A stretch of 64,000 nucleotides of DNA from an uncultured Treponema sp. Its GTDB lineage: Bacteria > Spirochaetota > Spirochaetia > Treponematales > Treponemataceae. Under the pieces are notes generated by a model. It did no database searches and had not been told where the DNA came from. It saw only the letters and a list, made by a program, of their open reading frames with translations. Below are positions 34,608 to 44,586 of this stretch, piece by piece. Numbering within the stretch: the first letter of the stretch is position 1; every line of letters starts with the position of its first letter. The DNA lies in the NCBI GenBank assembly GCA_949299755.1, contig CASGBA010000001.1:124001-188000 (forward strand). The letters run 5' to 3'. Both the position numbers and the translations under genes were made by a program.

Positions 34608-37572
34608 TTCCGGTATCCTCCGGTACACCCTGTTCCGGCTGCTGTTCAGTCTGTTCCTGGCCAACCGGCTTATCCGGCTGCCGGCTGTGCCTTTCAGGCC
34701 GCGGAGGAATGACAATCCCTTCTTCCGGCGGGACATCTTCCTCTTCAAAATTCTCTATATCCGGGAGTTTTTCATCCGGGGAATAATCAATGTCATTTTC
34801 CAGCTTGATGGCTATCAGTTTTGTCACGCCTGACTCTTCCATTGTAGCACCCAGCATAGTACCCGCACCCATAACGGTTTTTTTGTTGTGGGTTATGATT
34901 ATGTACTGGCTCACATTGGCGAATTCCCGCAGGGTGTGTATGAAGCGGGTCACATTCTGCTCGTCCAGGGCGGCGTCAATTTCGTCAAGGAGGCAGAAGG
35001 GGGACGGCTTCACCATGTAAGTGGCAAAAAGAAGGGCCACGGCGGTCATGGATTTTTCGCCGCCGGACAGAAGGCTGATATTCTCCAGCTTTTTTCCCGG
35101 CGGCTGGGCGAAAATATCAATGCCCGATTCCAGAACATTGGCGGGATCCACAAGCCTCAATTCTCCCCTGCCGCCGCCGAAAAGCCTCCGGAACATATTG
35201 TGGAAATTCTTCTTTATTTTGTTGTAGGTGGACAGGAAAAGCTCGGTGGATTCCGCCCGGATTTCTTCCGTCACGATGCGCAAATCCTCCCTCGCCTTCC
35301 GCAAATCCTCCAGCTGTCCGGAAAGGAAGGCGTACCTTTCCTTTGCGTCCTCGAACTGTTCCGGAGCCTGAAGATTCACGCTGCCCAGGGCTTTCAGCTG
35401 CTGGCGTATTTCCGCCAGTTTTTCCCGCAAATCAGCCGCCGGGCAGGTTATGGTGAACATACGCTCCTCGAATTCCATAAGATCCCTAGAATACCTTTCC
35501 CGGAAATTTTCCAAAACGTTCCGTATTTCTGTTTCGGAAAGCATAACATCCATATGCATTTTTTCCAGTTTGGACTGTTCCTTCATGAGCGACTCATTCA
35601 GTTCCTTCAGTTTTCCCTGCCTGCCGGAAACATCACTGGTGCCGGAATGGATTTTATTGTTCAGCTCCTCCATTTCGCCGGCAAGCTTGGAGCCCTTATG
35701 CTCTATTTCAGAAAGCTCGCCGTCCACATCTTCAATCTGGGAATCCACTTCCTCCAGGTTCTTTTCCTCCGAAAACATCTCGTTCTCAAGGTATTTCAGT
35801 TGGGATTCCTGGGAAGCGATTTCCCGCCTGATGAGCTTTGCCTGTTCTTCCGCAGCGGCGCTCTGGGTTTTCATCTGAACCTGGTTAAGCCTCAAATCCT
35901 CCAGGGTTTTACGGTATTCGTCTATTTTTTGTGAAAGCCCGATGTTTTCAGTCTTTAACTCCCCAATCAAAGCCCTTTTTTCGGCGCACAGGCTGCGGTT
36001 TTGCTGGATTTGGGCATCCACAGACCTTTTTTTTGTGATGATACCCTCGGGAGCCAGGAATTCGTCTATAAACCCGGGGGAAGCCTTTTTCAAGCTTTTA
36101 AAACCTTCCTCAAGTTTTTCGAGGAGGGCTTCCAATTCGGTAAAGGAATCAACCGCATTCCCTGCGAACCTGGCGATATCCTGTTCAGAGGCGGAAATGT
36201 TCCTGGTAAAATCCGAAAAAATATTCCGCCGTCCGGAAACCAGGGTTTTCATCTTTGCTATAACCGAGGCAACCGTCTCCTCTGCCCGGGAATGGGCGGA
36301 AGAGGAATATCCCGCCTCCCGGAGTCTCTTGTCCAATTCAGTAACGATATCTTCCGTCAAAGCCTGAAGAGAGGATTCAAAATGGGATCTCTGCTCTTCG
36401 AGGGAAGAAATTTCACCTTCCAGACGGACAGTTTCGTTGTCGTTTCCTGTAATCCTTGCGGCGGCGGCATCCACAGCCTGTTCAAATGAAGTGATGTTTT
36501 TTTCAGTTTCCGCCAGCCTGCCCGCCAAATCCCGGGAAATCATATCTTGGTTTCCGGCATCTTCCTGCAAAACAGAAATACGTTCCGTTATACTCTGACG
36601 GCGGATTTCAAGCTGGCCTATTTTTGACTTTATTTCGTTTTTCCTGTCCGCAAGATGACGGGACAAGGTTGTCTTTTCATTTTTTGAAACCTGAAGCTTT
36701 GTCAATTCCAGCATGAAAGCATTCATCTGCTCCTGCATTTCGTTGACGCGGCTCATGTTCCGTTCAAGGAAGGCGCTTATCTCATCTATCTCAGCCTTTA
36801 TGCCGTCCCTCTTTTTCTGCATTTCCTCAAGGGAAGCCGAACGCCGATCCCTGTCCTGGGTGAACCCCTTCAGCCGCAGCAGGTTTATGTCCAGCTCCTT
36901 CTCGAATTCCTCATTTTTAAGCTTTCTGAAACGGACAGTTTCATCCGACTGTTTTTTGAGCGAATCATATTCCCGCTTTACCTCCGCAAGAATAATTTCG
37001 CTCTGTTTCATGTAGCTTTCAGTGCGTTCCAAATCCCTTTCAGCATTAATGCGGCGGGCTTTGAAGCGGGTGATCCCGGCGGCTTCCTCAAACAGGTAAC
37101 GTCTGTCCTCCGGTTTGCTGGAAAGGATCTGGTCAATTTTCCCCTGTTCCATAACGGAGTAGGCAACCTTTCCCACTCCGGTGTCCCAAAAAAGCTCCCG
37201 GATTTCCTTTAATTTCACGGGTTTCCCGTTTATGAAATATTCGCTTTCCCCGGAACGGTACAAACGTCTTTTTATGGCTACTTCCGTCAAGTCAAGATTC
37301 AAGAGACCGTTTTCATTGGCAATGGTCAGCGTTACTTCCGCCACATTAAGTGGTTTGCGGTTTTCTGTTCCGGTAAATATGACGTCTTCCATCTTTTCGG
37401 CACGCAGAGCCTTAGCCCCCTGCTCGCCTATAACCCATTTTACCGCATCAACAACATTACTTTTACCGCATCCGTTCGGTCCCAAAAGCGCAGTGATTCC
37501 GTCTGAAAATTCAATGCGGGTTCTGTCTGCAAAGGATTTAAAACCGAATATTTCTAGACTTTTTAGAAACAC
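34600..37572 (-). CDS. smc: SMC-family chromosome segregation ATPase
   Basis: 990 residues, shorter than the usual 1150-1200. Walker A is GPNGCGKS at 31-38, the ABC signature LSGGEKS starts at 835, and Walker B CLLDEIDAALDE lies near 860; long coiled coils (about 170-430 and 540-760) fill the interior. A normal Gly-rich SMC hinge is not visible where it should be, near the middle; instead there is SPGFIDEFLAPEGIITKKRSVDAQIQQNR. The C-terminus adds an acidic, Pro/Gln-rich tail after the ATPase domain. It organises and compacts the chromosome with ScpA/B, which are not in the window. Own promoter at 37591-37619. Confidence 0.93.
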   Translation of the reverse strand: MFLKSLEIFGFKSFADRTRIEFSDGITALLGPNGCGKSNVVDAVKWVIGEQGAKALRAEKMEDVIFTGTENRKPLNVAEVTLTIANENGLLNLDLTEVAIKRRLYRSGESEYFINGKPVKLKEIRELFWDTGVGKVAYSVMEQGKIDQILSSKPEDRRYLFEEAAGITRFKARRINAERDLERTESYMKQSEIILAEVKREYDSLKKQSDETVRFRKLKNEEFEKELDINLLRLKGFTQDRDRRSASLEEMQKKRDGIKAEIDEISAFLERNMSRVNEMQEQMNAFMLELTKLQVSKNEKTTLSRHLADRKNEIKSKIGQLEIRRQSITERISVLQEDAGNQDMISRDLAGRLAETEKNITSFEQAVDAAAARITGNDNETVRLEGEISSLEEQRSHFESSLQALTEDIVTELDKRLREAGYSSSAHSRAEETVASVIAKMKTLVSGRRNIFSDFTRNISASEQDIARFAGNAVDSFTELEALLEKLEEGFKSLKKASPGFIDEFLAPEGIITKKRSVDAQIQQNRSLCAEKRALIGELKTENIGLSQKIDEYRKTLEDLRLNQVQMKTQSAAAEEQAKLIRREIASQESQLKYLENEMFSEEKNLEEVDSQIEDVDGELSEIEHKGSKLAGEMEELNNKIHSGTSDVSGRQGKLKELNESLMKEQSKLEKMHMDVMLSETEIRNVLENFRERYSRDLMEFEERMFTITCPAADLREKLAEIRQQLKALGSVNLQAPEQFEDAKERYAFLSGQLEDLRKAREDLRIVTEEIRAESTELFLSTYNKIKKNFHNMFRRLFGGGRGELRLVDPANVLESGIDIFAQPPGKKLENISLLSGGEKSMTAVALLFATYMVKPSPFCLLDEIDAALDEQNVTRFIHTLREFANVSQYIIITHNKKTVMGAGTMLGATMEESGVTKLIAIKLENDIDYSPDEKLPDIENFEEEDVPPEEGIVIPPRPERHSRQPDKPVGQEQTEQQPEQGVPEDTGSD

Positions 37573-37590
37573 AAAAAACCTCTGGGAAAT

Positions 37591-37619
37591 ACTTTACTGT
37601 ACAGAAAAAAAACGGTCAA
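37591..37619 (-). promoter_or_regulatory. Sigma-70-type promoter for smc
   Basis: TTGACC and TAAAGT are spaced by 17 bases on the minus strand, 19 bases ahead of the smc ATG. The spacer carries a T8 run. Confidence 0.65.
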
Positions 37620-37662
37620 CTATAATACTGTCGGGAGCGAACCAGGACTTCCGGGGGATTTT

Positions 37663-39291
37663 TCAGCTGTTGAAATTGCCCCTGCCTGAAGCATCGGAAT
37701 ATTCCACCGCCGACCTGATGAATTCCCTGAACAAGGGATGCGGCCTGTTAGGTCTGGACTTAAATTCCGGATGGAACTGCACCCCCAGCATCCAGGGATG
37801 TGACTGCAACTCCACTATCTCCACCAAATCCCTTTCCCGGTTAATGCCTGTAAGTTTTAGCCCGGCGGCATCGAAATTTTCCCTATATGCATTGTTGAAT
37901 TCATACCTGTGCCGGTGACGCTCCCAAACAGTTCCTTCCCCGTAGGATTTTTCCGCCAAACTGCCGGAAGAAAGGGTGCATTCATATTTTCCGAGTCTCA
38001 GGGTTCCGCCAAGGATAACCCCGTTTTGGTCCGGCATTAAATCTATAACCGGAAAGGGGGTATCCTTATTGATTTCCGTTGAGTCGGCGTCCGCCATTTT
38101 AAGTACATTTCTGGCAAATTCAATAACCTGAATCTGCATACCCAGACAAATCCCGAAATAAGGGACCCTTCTTGTCCTGGCAAATTCCGCCGCAAACACC
38201 ATACCTTCAACACCCCTGTTACCGAATCCACCGGGTACAATAATACCATCGGCGGATTCAAGTCTTCCGGCGGTTTTTTCCCGGTTTGTCAGGGCCTCGG
38301 CATCCACCCAGTCAATGGAAACCTCTGCGCTATTGTAAATCCCGCCGTGAAGCAGTGATTCCACCACGGAAAGATAGGCATCATGAAGTTTCACATATTT
38401 TCCCACAAGGGCAATTTTCACCTTTTTTGCGGGATGGTAAAGCTTATCCACCATCAAAGCCCAGTCCTCAAGATGGGACGGCCTGTCCTCTATCTGGAGA
38501 GCCTTGCATACAGCCTTCCCCAATCCCTCCCTTTCCATTATTAGAGGAATTTCATATATGGATTTCGCGTTAACATTCTGTATTATCGAAGAAGGATCCA
38601 CATCACAAAAAAGGGAAAGCTTTGCCCTGGTACCGGCATCCACAGGAACTTCACTTCTTACCATTATAATATCAGGCTGTATTCCAAGCCCCTGAAGCTC
38701 TTTGACGGAATGCTGGGTAGGTTTTGATTTTAATTCCTGGGCTGTTTTCAAATAGGGAAGGAGGGTTAAATGTATATAAGCGCAGTTCTGGCTTCCCACT
38801 TCCCTCCTTATCTGTCTTATGGCCTCTATAAAAGGAAGGGATTCGATATCCCCAACGGTTCCGCCTATTTCGGTTATAATGACATCCGCCCCAGTTTCCT
38901 CCGCCGGAAGAAGTATGCGCCGGCGGATTTCATCCGTAACATTCGGGATAACCTGAACGGTACCACCGTGGTACCCGCCTTCCCTTTCACGGTTAAGAAT
39001 TGAAAGATAAACCCTTCCGGCAGTGGTGTTGCTGCTCCGGGAAAGATTTTCATCGGTGAAACGCTCGTAGTGACCCAAATCCAAATCCGTTTCCGCACCG
39101 TCGTCCGTCACAAAAACCTCCCCATGCTGATAGGGATTCATGGTTCCCGGATCTATGTTCAGGTAAGGGTCGAATTTCTGGTTGACAACCTTCAAACCAC
39201 GGCTTTTTAGAATCAAGCCCAATGAAGCCGCTGCGATTCCTTTCCCCAAAGAAGAAACAACACCGCCAGTGATGAAAACGTATTTTGTCAT
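37663..39291 (-). CDS. pyrG: CTP synthase
   Basis: 542 residues. The N-terminal synthetase domain starts [25 protein letters not shown], the P-loop-like ATP site, followed by [23 protein letters not shown]. The C-terminal class I glutamine amidotransferase domain has its catalytic Cys in [11 protein letters not shown] and His/Glu in [13 protein letters not shown]. It amidates UTP to CTP using glutamine. GGAG precedes the ATG. It is the first gene before smc, but smc has its own promoter, so cotranscription is uncertain. Confidence 0.98.
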   Translation of the reverse strand: MTKYVFITGGVVSSLGKGIAAASLGLILKSRGLKVVNQKFDPYLNIDPGTMNPYQHGEVFVTDDGAETDLDLGHYERFTDENLSRSSNTTAGRVYLSILNREREGGYHGGTVQVIPNVTDEIRRRILLPAEETGADVIITEIGGTVGDIESLPFIEAIRQIRREVGSQNCAYIHLTLLPYLKTAQELKSKPTQHSVKELQGLGIQPDIIMVRSEVPVDAGTRAKLSLFCDVDPSSIIQNVNAKSIYEIPLIMEREGLGKAVCKALQIEDRPSHLEDWALMVDKLYHPAKKVKIALVGKYVKLHDAYLSVVESLLHGGIYNSAEVSIDWVDAEALTNREKTAGRLESADGIIVPGGFGNRGVEGMVFAAEFARTRRVPYFGICLGMQIQVIEFARNVLKMADADSTEINKDTPFPVIDLMPDQNGVILGGTLRLGKYECTLSSGSLAEKSYGEGTVWERHRHRYEFNNAYRENFDAAGLKLTGINRERDLVEIVELQSHPWMLGVQFHPEFKSRPNRPHPLFREFIRSAVEYSDASGRGNFNS

Positions 39292-39408
39292 GGGATACTC
39301 CAGATTTATAAGGCTCGTTCACTTTACCACAAACGGGGACACAGAAGCAAGTAAAGAAAACCGGAGAATATTAAGTGTTTCAGTTTTACTGTAAGAGCCT
39401 TCTCCCGC

Positions 39409-39437
39409 TTGTCATTATGCAAAATTTTCGCTATACT
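39409..39437 (+). promoter_or_regulatory. Sigma-70-type promoter for fusA
   Basis: TTGTCA and TATACT are separated by 17 bases. The ATG of fusA lies 48 bases downstream. This matches the need for strong expression of an elongation factor. Confidence 0.8.
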
Positions 39438-39484
39438 GCGCTGGATTCCAATATTTGCAAAATATTTAAGAGAGGTAAAGGAAT

Positions 39485-41569
39485 ATGGCTATTGATATTT
39501 CCAAAATGCGGAATATCGGTATCAGCGCCCATATCGACTCAGGAAAGACAACCCTTTCCGAACGCATCCTTTTTTACTGCAACAAAATTCATGCCATTCA
39601 TGAAGTCCGCGGTAAAGACGGCGTAGGCGCTGTAATGGATAACATGGAACTCGAAAGGGAACGCGGAATCACAATCGCATCCGCATCAACCCAGGTTCAG
39701 TGGAAAGATTACACGATAAACGTTATCGATACTCCCGGACACGTTGACTTCACCATCGAAGTTGAAAGATCACTGCGTGTTCTTGACGGAGCGATTCTGG
39801 TTCTCTGTTCTGTCGGTGGTGTGCAGTCCCAGTCAATCACTGTAGACCGGCAACTGAAACGGTATCATGTTCCGCGCATTGCCTTTGTGAACAAGTGCGA
39901 CAGAACCGGCGCCAACCCCCTCAAAGTACGTATGCAGCTGAGGGAAAAACTTGGCCTCAACGCTTACATGATGCAACTCCCCATCGGTTTGGAAGACAAA
40001 CTGGAAGGTGTCGTGGATCTTGTTTCAATGAAAGCCGTTTACTTCGAAGGCGACAACGGAACTGAAATCCGCATCGCGGAAATCCCGGAACACCTGAAGG
40101 CCGATGCCCAGAAATACCGGGAAGAGATGCTCGACGCGGCCTCCATGTTCTCCGATGAACTTGCGGAAGCCTTCCTGGAAGGGACAGAAACCGAGGAAAT
40201 GATTCACGCAGCCATCCGCAAGGGAACCATAGCGGAACAGTTTGTGCCCGTATTCCTGGGTTCAGCCTATAAAAACAAGGGTATCCAGTGCCTTTTGGAC
40301 GGCGTGGCCAGATATCTGCCTGATCCCACGGAAGTAAAGAACGTTGCCCTCAACCTGGACAAAAACGAGGAGCCGGTCGAGCTTTCATGCGATGAAAACT
40401 CACCCACCGTCGCCCTGGGCTTCAAGCTGGAGGACGGAAAATACGGACAGCTCACCTATGTGCGCGTCTACCAGGGATGCCTCAAAAAAGGCGATGAGCT
40501 TTACAACACCCGCGCCAGAAAGAAATTCAAGGTCGGGCGCCTTGTCCGCATGAATTCCGCCTCCATGGAAGATATAAACGAAGGTGTGCCGGGCGATATC
40601 GTTGCCCTTTTCGGAATTGACTGCGCCTCCGGTGACACATTCTGCGGCGGCGGCCTCAATTACGCCATGAGCTCCATGTTCGTGCCGAACCCGGTTATTG
40701 ACCTGTCAATAACACCGAAGGACAAAAAATCCGCGGACCAGATGGCGAAGGCGATTAACCGGTTCACCAAAGAAGACCCCACCTTCCACTGCTACGTGGA
40801 TCCCGAGTCAAACCAGACAATCATCCAGGGAATGGGGGAACTCCATCTGGAAGTTTACATTGAACGCATGAAGCGGGAATACAACTGCGAGGTGGAGACA
40901 GGACAGCCCCAGGTTGCCTACAGGGAAACAATCACCCAGAAGGCGGATTTCAACTATACGCACAAGAAACAAACCGGTGGTTCCGGACAATACGGCCGTG
41001 TGGCTGGATTCATGGAACCGGTGGAGCAGGATTACGAATTCGTGGACGCCATCAAGGGCGGGGCAATCCCCAACGAATTCATCCCTTCCTGCGACAAGGG
41101 TTTCCAGCAGGCCATGAAAAAAGGCGACCTTATCGGATTCCCCATTGTGGGCGTGCGCATGACTATAAACGACGGCCAGTCCCATCCTGTGGACTCATCG
41201 GATATAGCTTTCCAGACAGCGGCCATCGGCGGTTTCCGGGAAGCCTACGCAAAAGCCAAGCCCTGTATTTTGGAACCCATAATGAAGGTTTCAATTGAAG
41301 GCCCCCAGGAATTCCAGGGAAATATTTTCGGGCTAATTAACCAAAGACGGGGTATAATACTATCGTCCACGGAAGACGACAACTTCGCCAGAGTGGACGC
41401 CGAAGTGCCGCTCAGCGAAATGTTCGGCTTTTCCACAATTCTGCGTTCGTCCACCCAGGGCAAGGCGGAATATTCCATGGAATTTGCCAAATACGGCAAG
41501 GTTCCCCAAAGCATTGCGGATACCCTCATAAAAGAGTATGAGGCGAAACGCAAGGCAGAACAGAAATAA
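39485..41569 (+). CDS. fusA: Translation elongation factor G, spirochaete/mitochondrial EFG1-like
   Basis: 694 residues, all five EF-G domains. G1 is AHIDSGKT (15-22). The G2 region [17 protein letters not shown] is the mitochondrial EFG1-like version rather than the common bacterial one, [17 protein letters not shown] is G3 and FVNKCDR is G4. [11 protein letters not shown] is the domain IV tip. It drives translocation during protein synthesis. Known work describes this subfamily as translocation-only, with a second EF-G handling ribosome recycling; I infer that split here. AGGTAAAGG precedes the ATG. Confidence 0.96.
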   Translation: MAIDISKMRNIGISAHIDSGKTTLSERILFYCNKIHAIHEVRGKDGVGAVMDNMELERERGITIASASTQVQWKDYTINVIDTPGHVDFTIEVERSLRVLDGAILVLCSVGGVQSQSITVDRQLKRYHVPRIAFVNKCDRTGANPLKVRMQLREKLGLNAYMMQLPIGLEDKLEGVVDLVSMKAVYFEGDNGTEIRIAEIPEHLKADAQKYREEMLDAASMFSDELAEAFLEGTETEEMIHAAIRKGTIAEQFVPVFLGSAYKNKGIQCLLDGVARYLPDPTEVKNVALNLDKNEEPVELSCDENSPTVALGFKLEDGKYGQLTYVRVYQGCLKKGDELYNTRARKKFKVGRLVRMNSASMEDINEGVPGDIVALFGIDCASGDTFCGGGLNYAMSSMFVPNPVIDLSITPKDKKSADQMAKAINRFTKEDPTFHCYVDPESNQTIIQGMGELHLEVYIERMKREYNCEVETGQPQVAYRETITQKADFNYTHKKQTGGSGQYGRVAGFMEPVEQDYEFVDAIKGGAIPNEFIPSCDKGFQQAMKKGDLIGFPIVGVRMTINDGQSHPVDSSDIAFQTAAIGGFREAYAKAKPCILEPIMKVSIEGPQEFQGNIFGLINQRRGIILSSTEDDNFARVDAEVPLSEMFGFSTILRSSTQGKAEYSMEFAKYGKVPQSIADTLIKEYEAKRKAEQK

Positions 41570-41579
41570 GGAGTTCGCG

Positions 41580-42263
41580 ATGGTAAAACAGGATCTTATT
41601 GAACGCAGCCCCGTAAGGAATTTTGAGAAACTGCTCGAAGGCGGAGTCAAGAAAGGGGAAATCGGCCTCATTGCTTCCAAAAAAGGCTTGGGCAAAACCT
41701 CCATTCTTGTGCAGCTGGCAATTGACACGCTCCTCCAGGAAAAGGCGGTTGTCCATGTATCTTTCAACCAGCAGGCAAACCACGTGATGACCTGGTATGA
41801 AAACATCTTCTCAGAACAGGCCAAACGCAAGAACCTTGACAAAGCCGCCGAGGTGAAAGCCGACCTTGTGAGCAAACGTATTGTACTCAACTTTAACCAG
41901 GAAACAGTACGCACCGGCCAGGTAATTAAAACCATCAAAGCCCTTGCGGAATCAGGGATTAAGGCTGAATCAATAATCATTGACGGCTTTGATTTCTCAA
42001 AGGCCCTTCCTGACGAAATGGAGCAAATGAAATCCTTTGCGAAGGAAACCGGCGCCACAGTGTGGTACAGTGCCAATGCGGAGCTGGAAAACAACGAATT
42101 GCCCCAGTCCATTTCCAGGTATGACAGCCAGCTGGATGTCATCCTCTTTTTGGAACCCGGACAGGACGGAATCCAAATCAAGGTCATCAAGGAACACGGC
42201 AAAGAGAATGTTTCCACAGACCTCAAACTGGATGTAAAAACCCTGCTTCTTGCAGAAAAATAA
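41580..42263 (+). CDS. RecA/DnaB-like ATPase domain protein
   Basis: 227 residues, a single P-loop domain: Walker A SKKGLGKT at 33-40, a likely Walker B SIIIDGFDF with Asp135. The KGEIGLIASKKGLGKTSILVQLAID style is that of KaiC/DnaB/RadA-type RecA folds, but no helicase partner domain follows. The ATG at 41580 has AAGGAG in front, 10 bases past the fusA stop, so the two are cotranscribed. A translation or DNA maintenance role cannot be told apart. The frame further upstream (41538) is inside fusA and not the start. Confidence 0.72.
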   Translation: MVKQDLIERSPVRNFEKLLEGGVKKGEIGLIASKKGLGKTSILVQLAIDTLLQEKAVVHVSFNQQANHVMTWYENIFSEQAKRKNLDKAAEVKADLVSKRIVLNFNQETVRTGQVIKTIKALAESGIKAESIIIDGFDFSKALPDEMEQMKSFAKETGATVWYSANAELENNELPQSISRYDSQLDVILFLEPGQDGIQIKVIKEHGKENVSTDLKLDVKTLLLAEK

Positions 42264-42314
42264 CAGTATTGAAAGAAACGGGCTGTACAATCCGGCTCTT
42301 AAAGTACTAAAATA

Positions 42315-42352
42315 ACGGGTGGCACAGGTGTAAACCCTGCCACCCGTTTTTT
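42315..42352 (+). terminator. Rho-independent terminator of the fusA operon
   Basis: ACGGGTGGCA pairs perfectly with TGCCACCCGT across a 13-base loop, followed by six T. It separates fusA and its neighbour from malQ. Confidence 0.92.
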
Positions 42353-42425
42353 ATTGCCCGGGAAACACGTCTATGAAGGGCTAAACCGGCGAATGAAAAA
42401 CAAGGACTATATTCGGAGGAATAAC

Positions 42426-43979
42426 ATGAATACAGACAGACGGAGCGGAATCCTTCTCCACATAACTTCCCTGCCGGGAACGCCGGGTATCGGTACAATG
42501 GGGAAACCGGCCTATGATTTTGTGGATTGGCTTGAAAAAGGCGGTCAAACCCTGTGGCAGGTGCTTCCTCTGGGACCCACCGGATACGGGGATTCCCCCT
42601 ATGCGTCTTTTTCAACCTTTGCGGGCAACCCCCTCCTCATAGACATTGAAAAACTCCGGGAAAACGGCTGGCTTTCCGCCGGGGACTGCAATCCGCCCGA
42701 TTCAATTAAAACCGAAGGATACGTTGACTTCGGGGCTGTAATCCAATGGAAGAACCCTCTCCTGAGGAAAGCCGCCTCCAAATTCCTGGAAAGTGCCTCC
42801 GCCTCCGAAAAAAAAGGATTTGAAGACTTTAAGAAAAAGCAGGCTTACTGGCTGGACAATTACACGGCTTTTATGAGCATAAAAGATTTTTACGACAAAA
42901 AGGCTGCGGAAGAGCATCCGGAAAATTCCGTCTGGTTCGCTTACTGGCCCAAGGATTTGGCTTCCAAGGAACCTGCCGGGGTAAAAAAATGGGTTGAAAC
43001 CCACAAGCAGGAAATTGAAATATACAGCGTGCTTCAATACTTTTTCTTCAGCCAGTGGAAAGCCCTGAAGGACTATGCGAACGGCAAAGGCATTTTCATC
43101 ATAGGGGACATCCCCATTTTTGTGGCGGCAGATTCAGCGGATGTCTGGGGCAACCAGGAATTCTTCCAGCTGGGCAAGGACGGTAAACCCTCCGCCCAAG
43201 CCGGGGTTCCGCCTGATTACTTCTGCAAGGACGGACAGTTGTGGGGCAATCCCCTTTACGACTGGAAAAAAATGAAGAAAAACGGCTATGCCTGGTGGAT
43301 TACCCGCATCAAGTCCATGCTGGAAAAAGTCGATTTCATCCGCATAGACCATTTCAGGGGCTTTGAATCCTATTGGGCGGTTCCCAGCGGAGAAAAAACT
43401 GCTGTAAACGGCAAATGGGAGAAAGGCCCCGGTTTTGACTTCTTCAACGAAGTGAAACGCCAACTGGGGGAGTTGCCTTTCCTGGCGGAAGACCTGGGCT
43501 TTGTGACAAAGGAAGTGCAGGAATTGCGTGACGGCTGCGGTTTCCCGGGGATGAAGGTTCTCCAGTTCGCTTTCAACAAAAACGAAGCCGGCAAGGAAGG
43601 ATTCACGAACGCCTTCCTTCCCCATATGTATCCCCAGAACTGCCTGGTATGCACGGGAACCCACGACAACGACACAATGCAGGGCTGGCTTGACTCCGCC
43701 TCAAAAGAAGACATCCAGATGATTCTAGAATATTTTGACGTGGACACCTCCACCCCCCTGACACCCCTCATAGTCCGGGCAGGTTTTATGTCCGTTGCCC
43801 GTTACGCTGTGTTCCCCCTCCAGGATATTTACGCCCTGGGGAAAGAAGCCCGCATAAACGAGCCCTCAACCGTAGGCAAAAACTGGGCTTGGAGGATGGG
43901 GAAGGAACACATGGATCCTGCCCAGGCGGAACGGCTGAGAAAGCTTTCAGTTTACTCCGGCCGCAACGGACAAAAATAA
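42426..43979 (+). CDS. malQ: 4-alpha-glucanotransferase (amylomaltase, GH77)
   Basis: 517 residues. The start is the ATG at 42426, with GGAGG 7 bases before it. Motif I SLPGTPGIGTMG and catalytic residues: Asp308 (FIRIDHFRGF), Glu355 (FLAEDLGFV) and Asp414 (GTHDNDTMQGW). It rearranges maltodextrins or glycogen fragments, releasing glucose. The gene is followed by a CYTH protein 19 bases on and lies 1.5 kb from no other malto-utilisation genes, so a glycogen or starch partner must be elsewhere. Confidence 0.96.
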   Translation: MNTDRRSGILLHITSLPGTPGIGTMGKPAYDFVDWLEKGGQTLWQVLPLGPTGYGDSPYASFSTFAGNPLLIDIEKLRENGWLSAGDCNPPDSIKTEGYVDFGAVIQWKNPLLRKAASKFLESASASEKKGFEDFKKKQAYWLDNYTAFMSIKDFYDKKAAEEHPENSVWFAYWPKDLASKEPAGVKKWVETHKQEIEIYSVLQYFFFSQWKALKDYANGKGIFIIGDIPIFVAADSADVWGNQEFFQLGKDGKPSAQAGVPPDYFCKDGQLWGNPLYDWKKMKKNGYAWWITRIKSMLEKVDFIRIDHFRGFESYWAVPSGEKTAVNGKWEKGPGFDFFNEVKRQLGELPFLAEDLGFVTKEVQELRDGCGFPGMKVLQFAFNKNEAGKEGFTNAFLPHMYPQNCLVCTGTHDNDTMQGWLDSASKEDIQMILEYFDVDTSTPLTPLIVRAGFMSVARYAVFPLQDIYALGKEARINEPSTVGKNWAWRMGKEHMDPAQAERLRKLSVYSGRNGQK

Positions 43980-43998
43980 GCCCAGGCGGCTTCCGGCG

Positions 43999-44586
43999 AT
44001 GACTGAAATCGAGCTTAAAGCCCATGTGAGGGATCCCTCCGGAACAGAGGAAAGGCTCCGTTCCTTCTGCACATTCCGAGGGGAAACAGTCAAAAAGGAT
44101 GAATACTGGAAAAACCCGGCAGGGAAAACCGTCCGTATCCGGGAGGAGACAGGGAAACCGCCTGTCCTAACCTGGAAGGTGAAAACACTCAACGGCGGTG
44201 TGGAGGTAAATGACGAAAAGGAATTCTCCGTTTCCTCCGGCAGCCTTTGCTCCGAATTCCTCAAAGAAGCGGGTTTTTCCCCTTCCCTGCGGAAAGAAAA
44301 GCGCACGAAAACCTATACCTGCGGAGCCTTCCCGGAAGCCGCCGGCGCCGGGAAGGGTTTCCCGGCTTCCCTGGAATTATCGGAGATTGCCGGGCTTGGC
44401 TTTTTCCTGGAAATTGAGATAATGCTGGACAAGCCTGACGGGGAAACGGAAAAGGAAGCCCGGCAAACCCTGGGGGTTTTGCTCGCCCGGGCTGGAATCC
44501 CCGAGAGCGAAATCGAGGAACGCTACTATTCCGAGCTTTTGGCGTTGAAGGATGCCAGTCCCCGGAAATCCAGTGTGGCGAAATAG
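43999..44586 (+). CDS. CYTH-domain protein (class IV adenylate cyclase/thiamine triphosphatase family)
   Basis: 195 residues. The signature EIELKAHV (ExExK type) opens the tunnel fold of the CYTH superfamily, and DEYWKNPAGKTVRIREETG, LTWKVKTL, DEKEF and FFLEIEIML are matching strands with Arg/Lys/Glu pairs that hold a triphosphate and metal. Members include CyaB adenylate cyclase and thiamine triphosphatase; the substrate cannot be told. It overlaps the convergent lysA by 61 bases. Close spacing to malQ suggests cotranscription. Confidence 0.85.
   Translation: MTEIELKAHVRDPSGTEERLRSFCTFRGETVKKDEYWKNPAGKTVRIREETGKPPVLTWKVKTLNGGVEVNDEKEFSVSSGSLCSEFLKEAGFSPSLRKEKRTKTYTCGAFPEAAGAGKGFPASLELSEIAGLGFFLEIEIMLDKPDGETEKEARQTLGVLLARAGIPESEIEERYYSELLALKDASPRKSSVAK

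Noticed and set aside
34608-34748. Longer N-terminus (MSRRKKGLSFLRG...) for the membrane protein downstream of smc.
   Set aside because: It would overlap smc by nearly 150 bases and has only a poorly spaced GAGG before the ATG at 34736; the GTG at 34607 has GGAGG at 9 bases.
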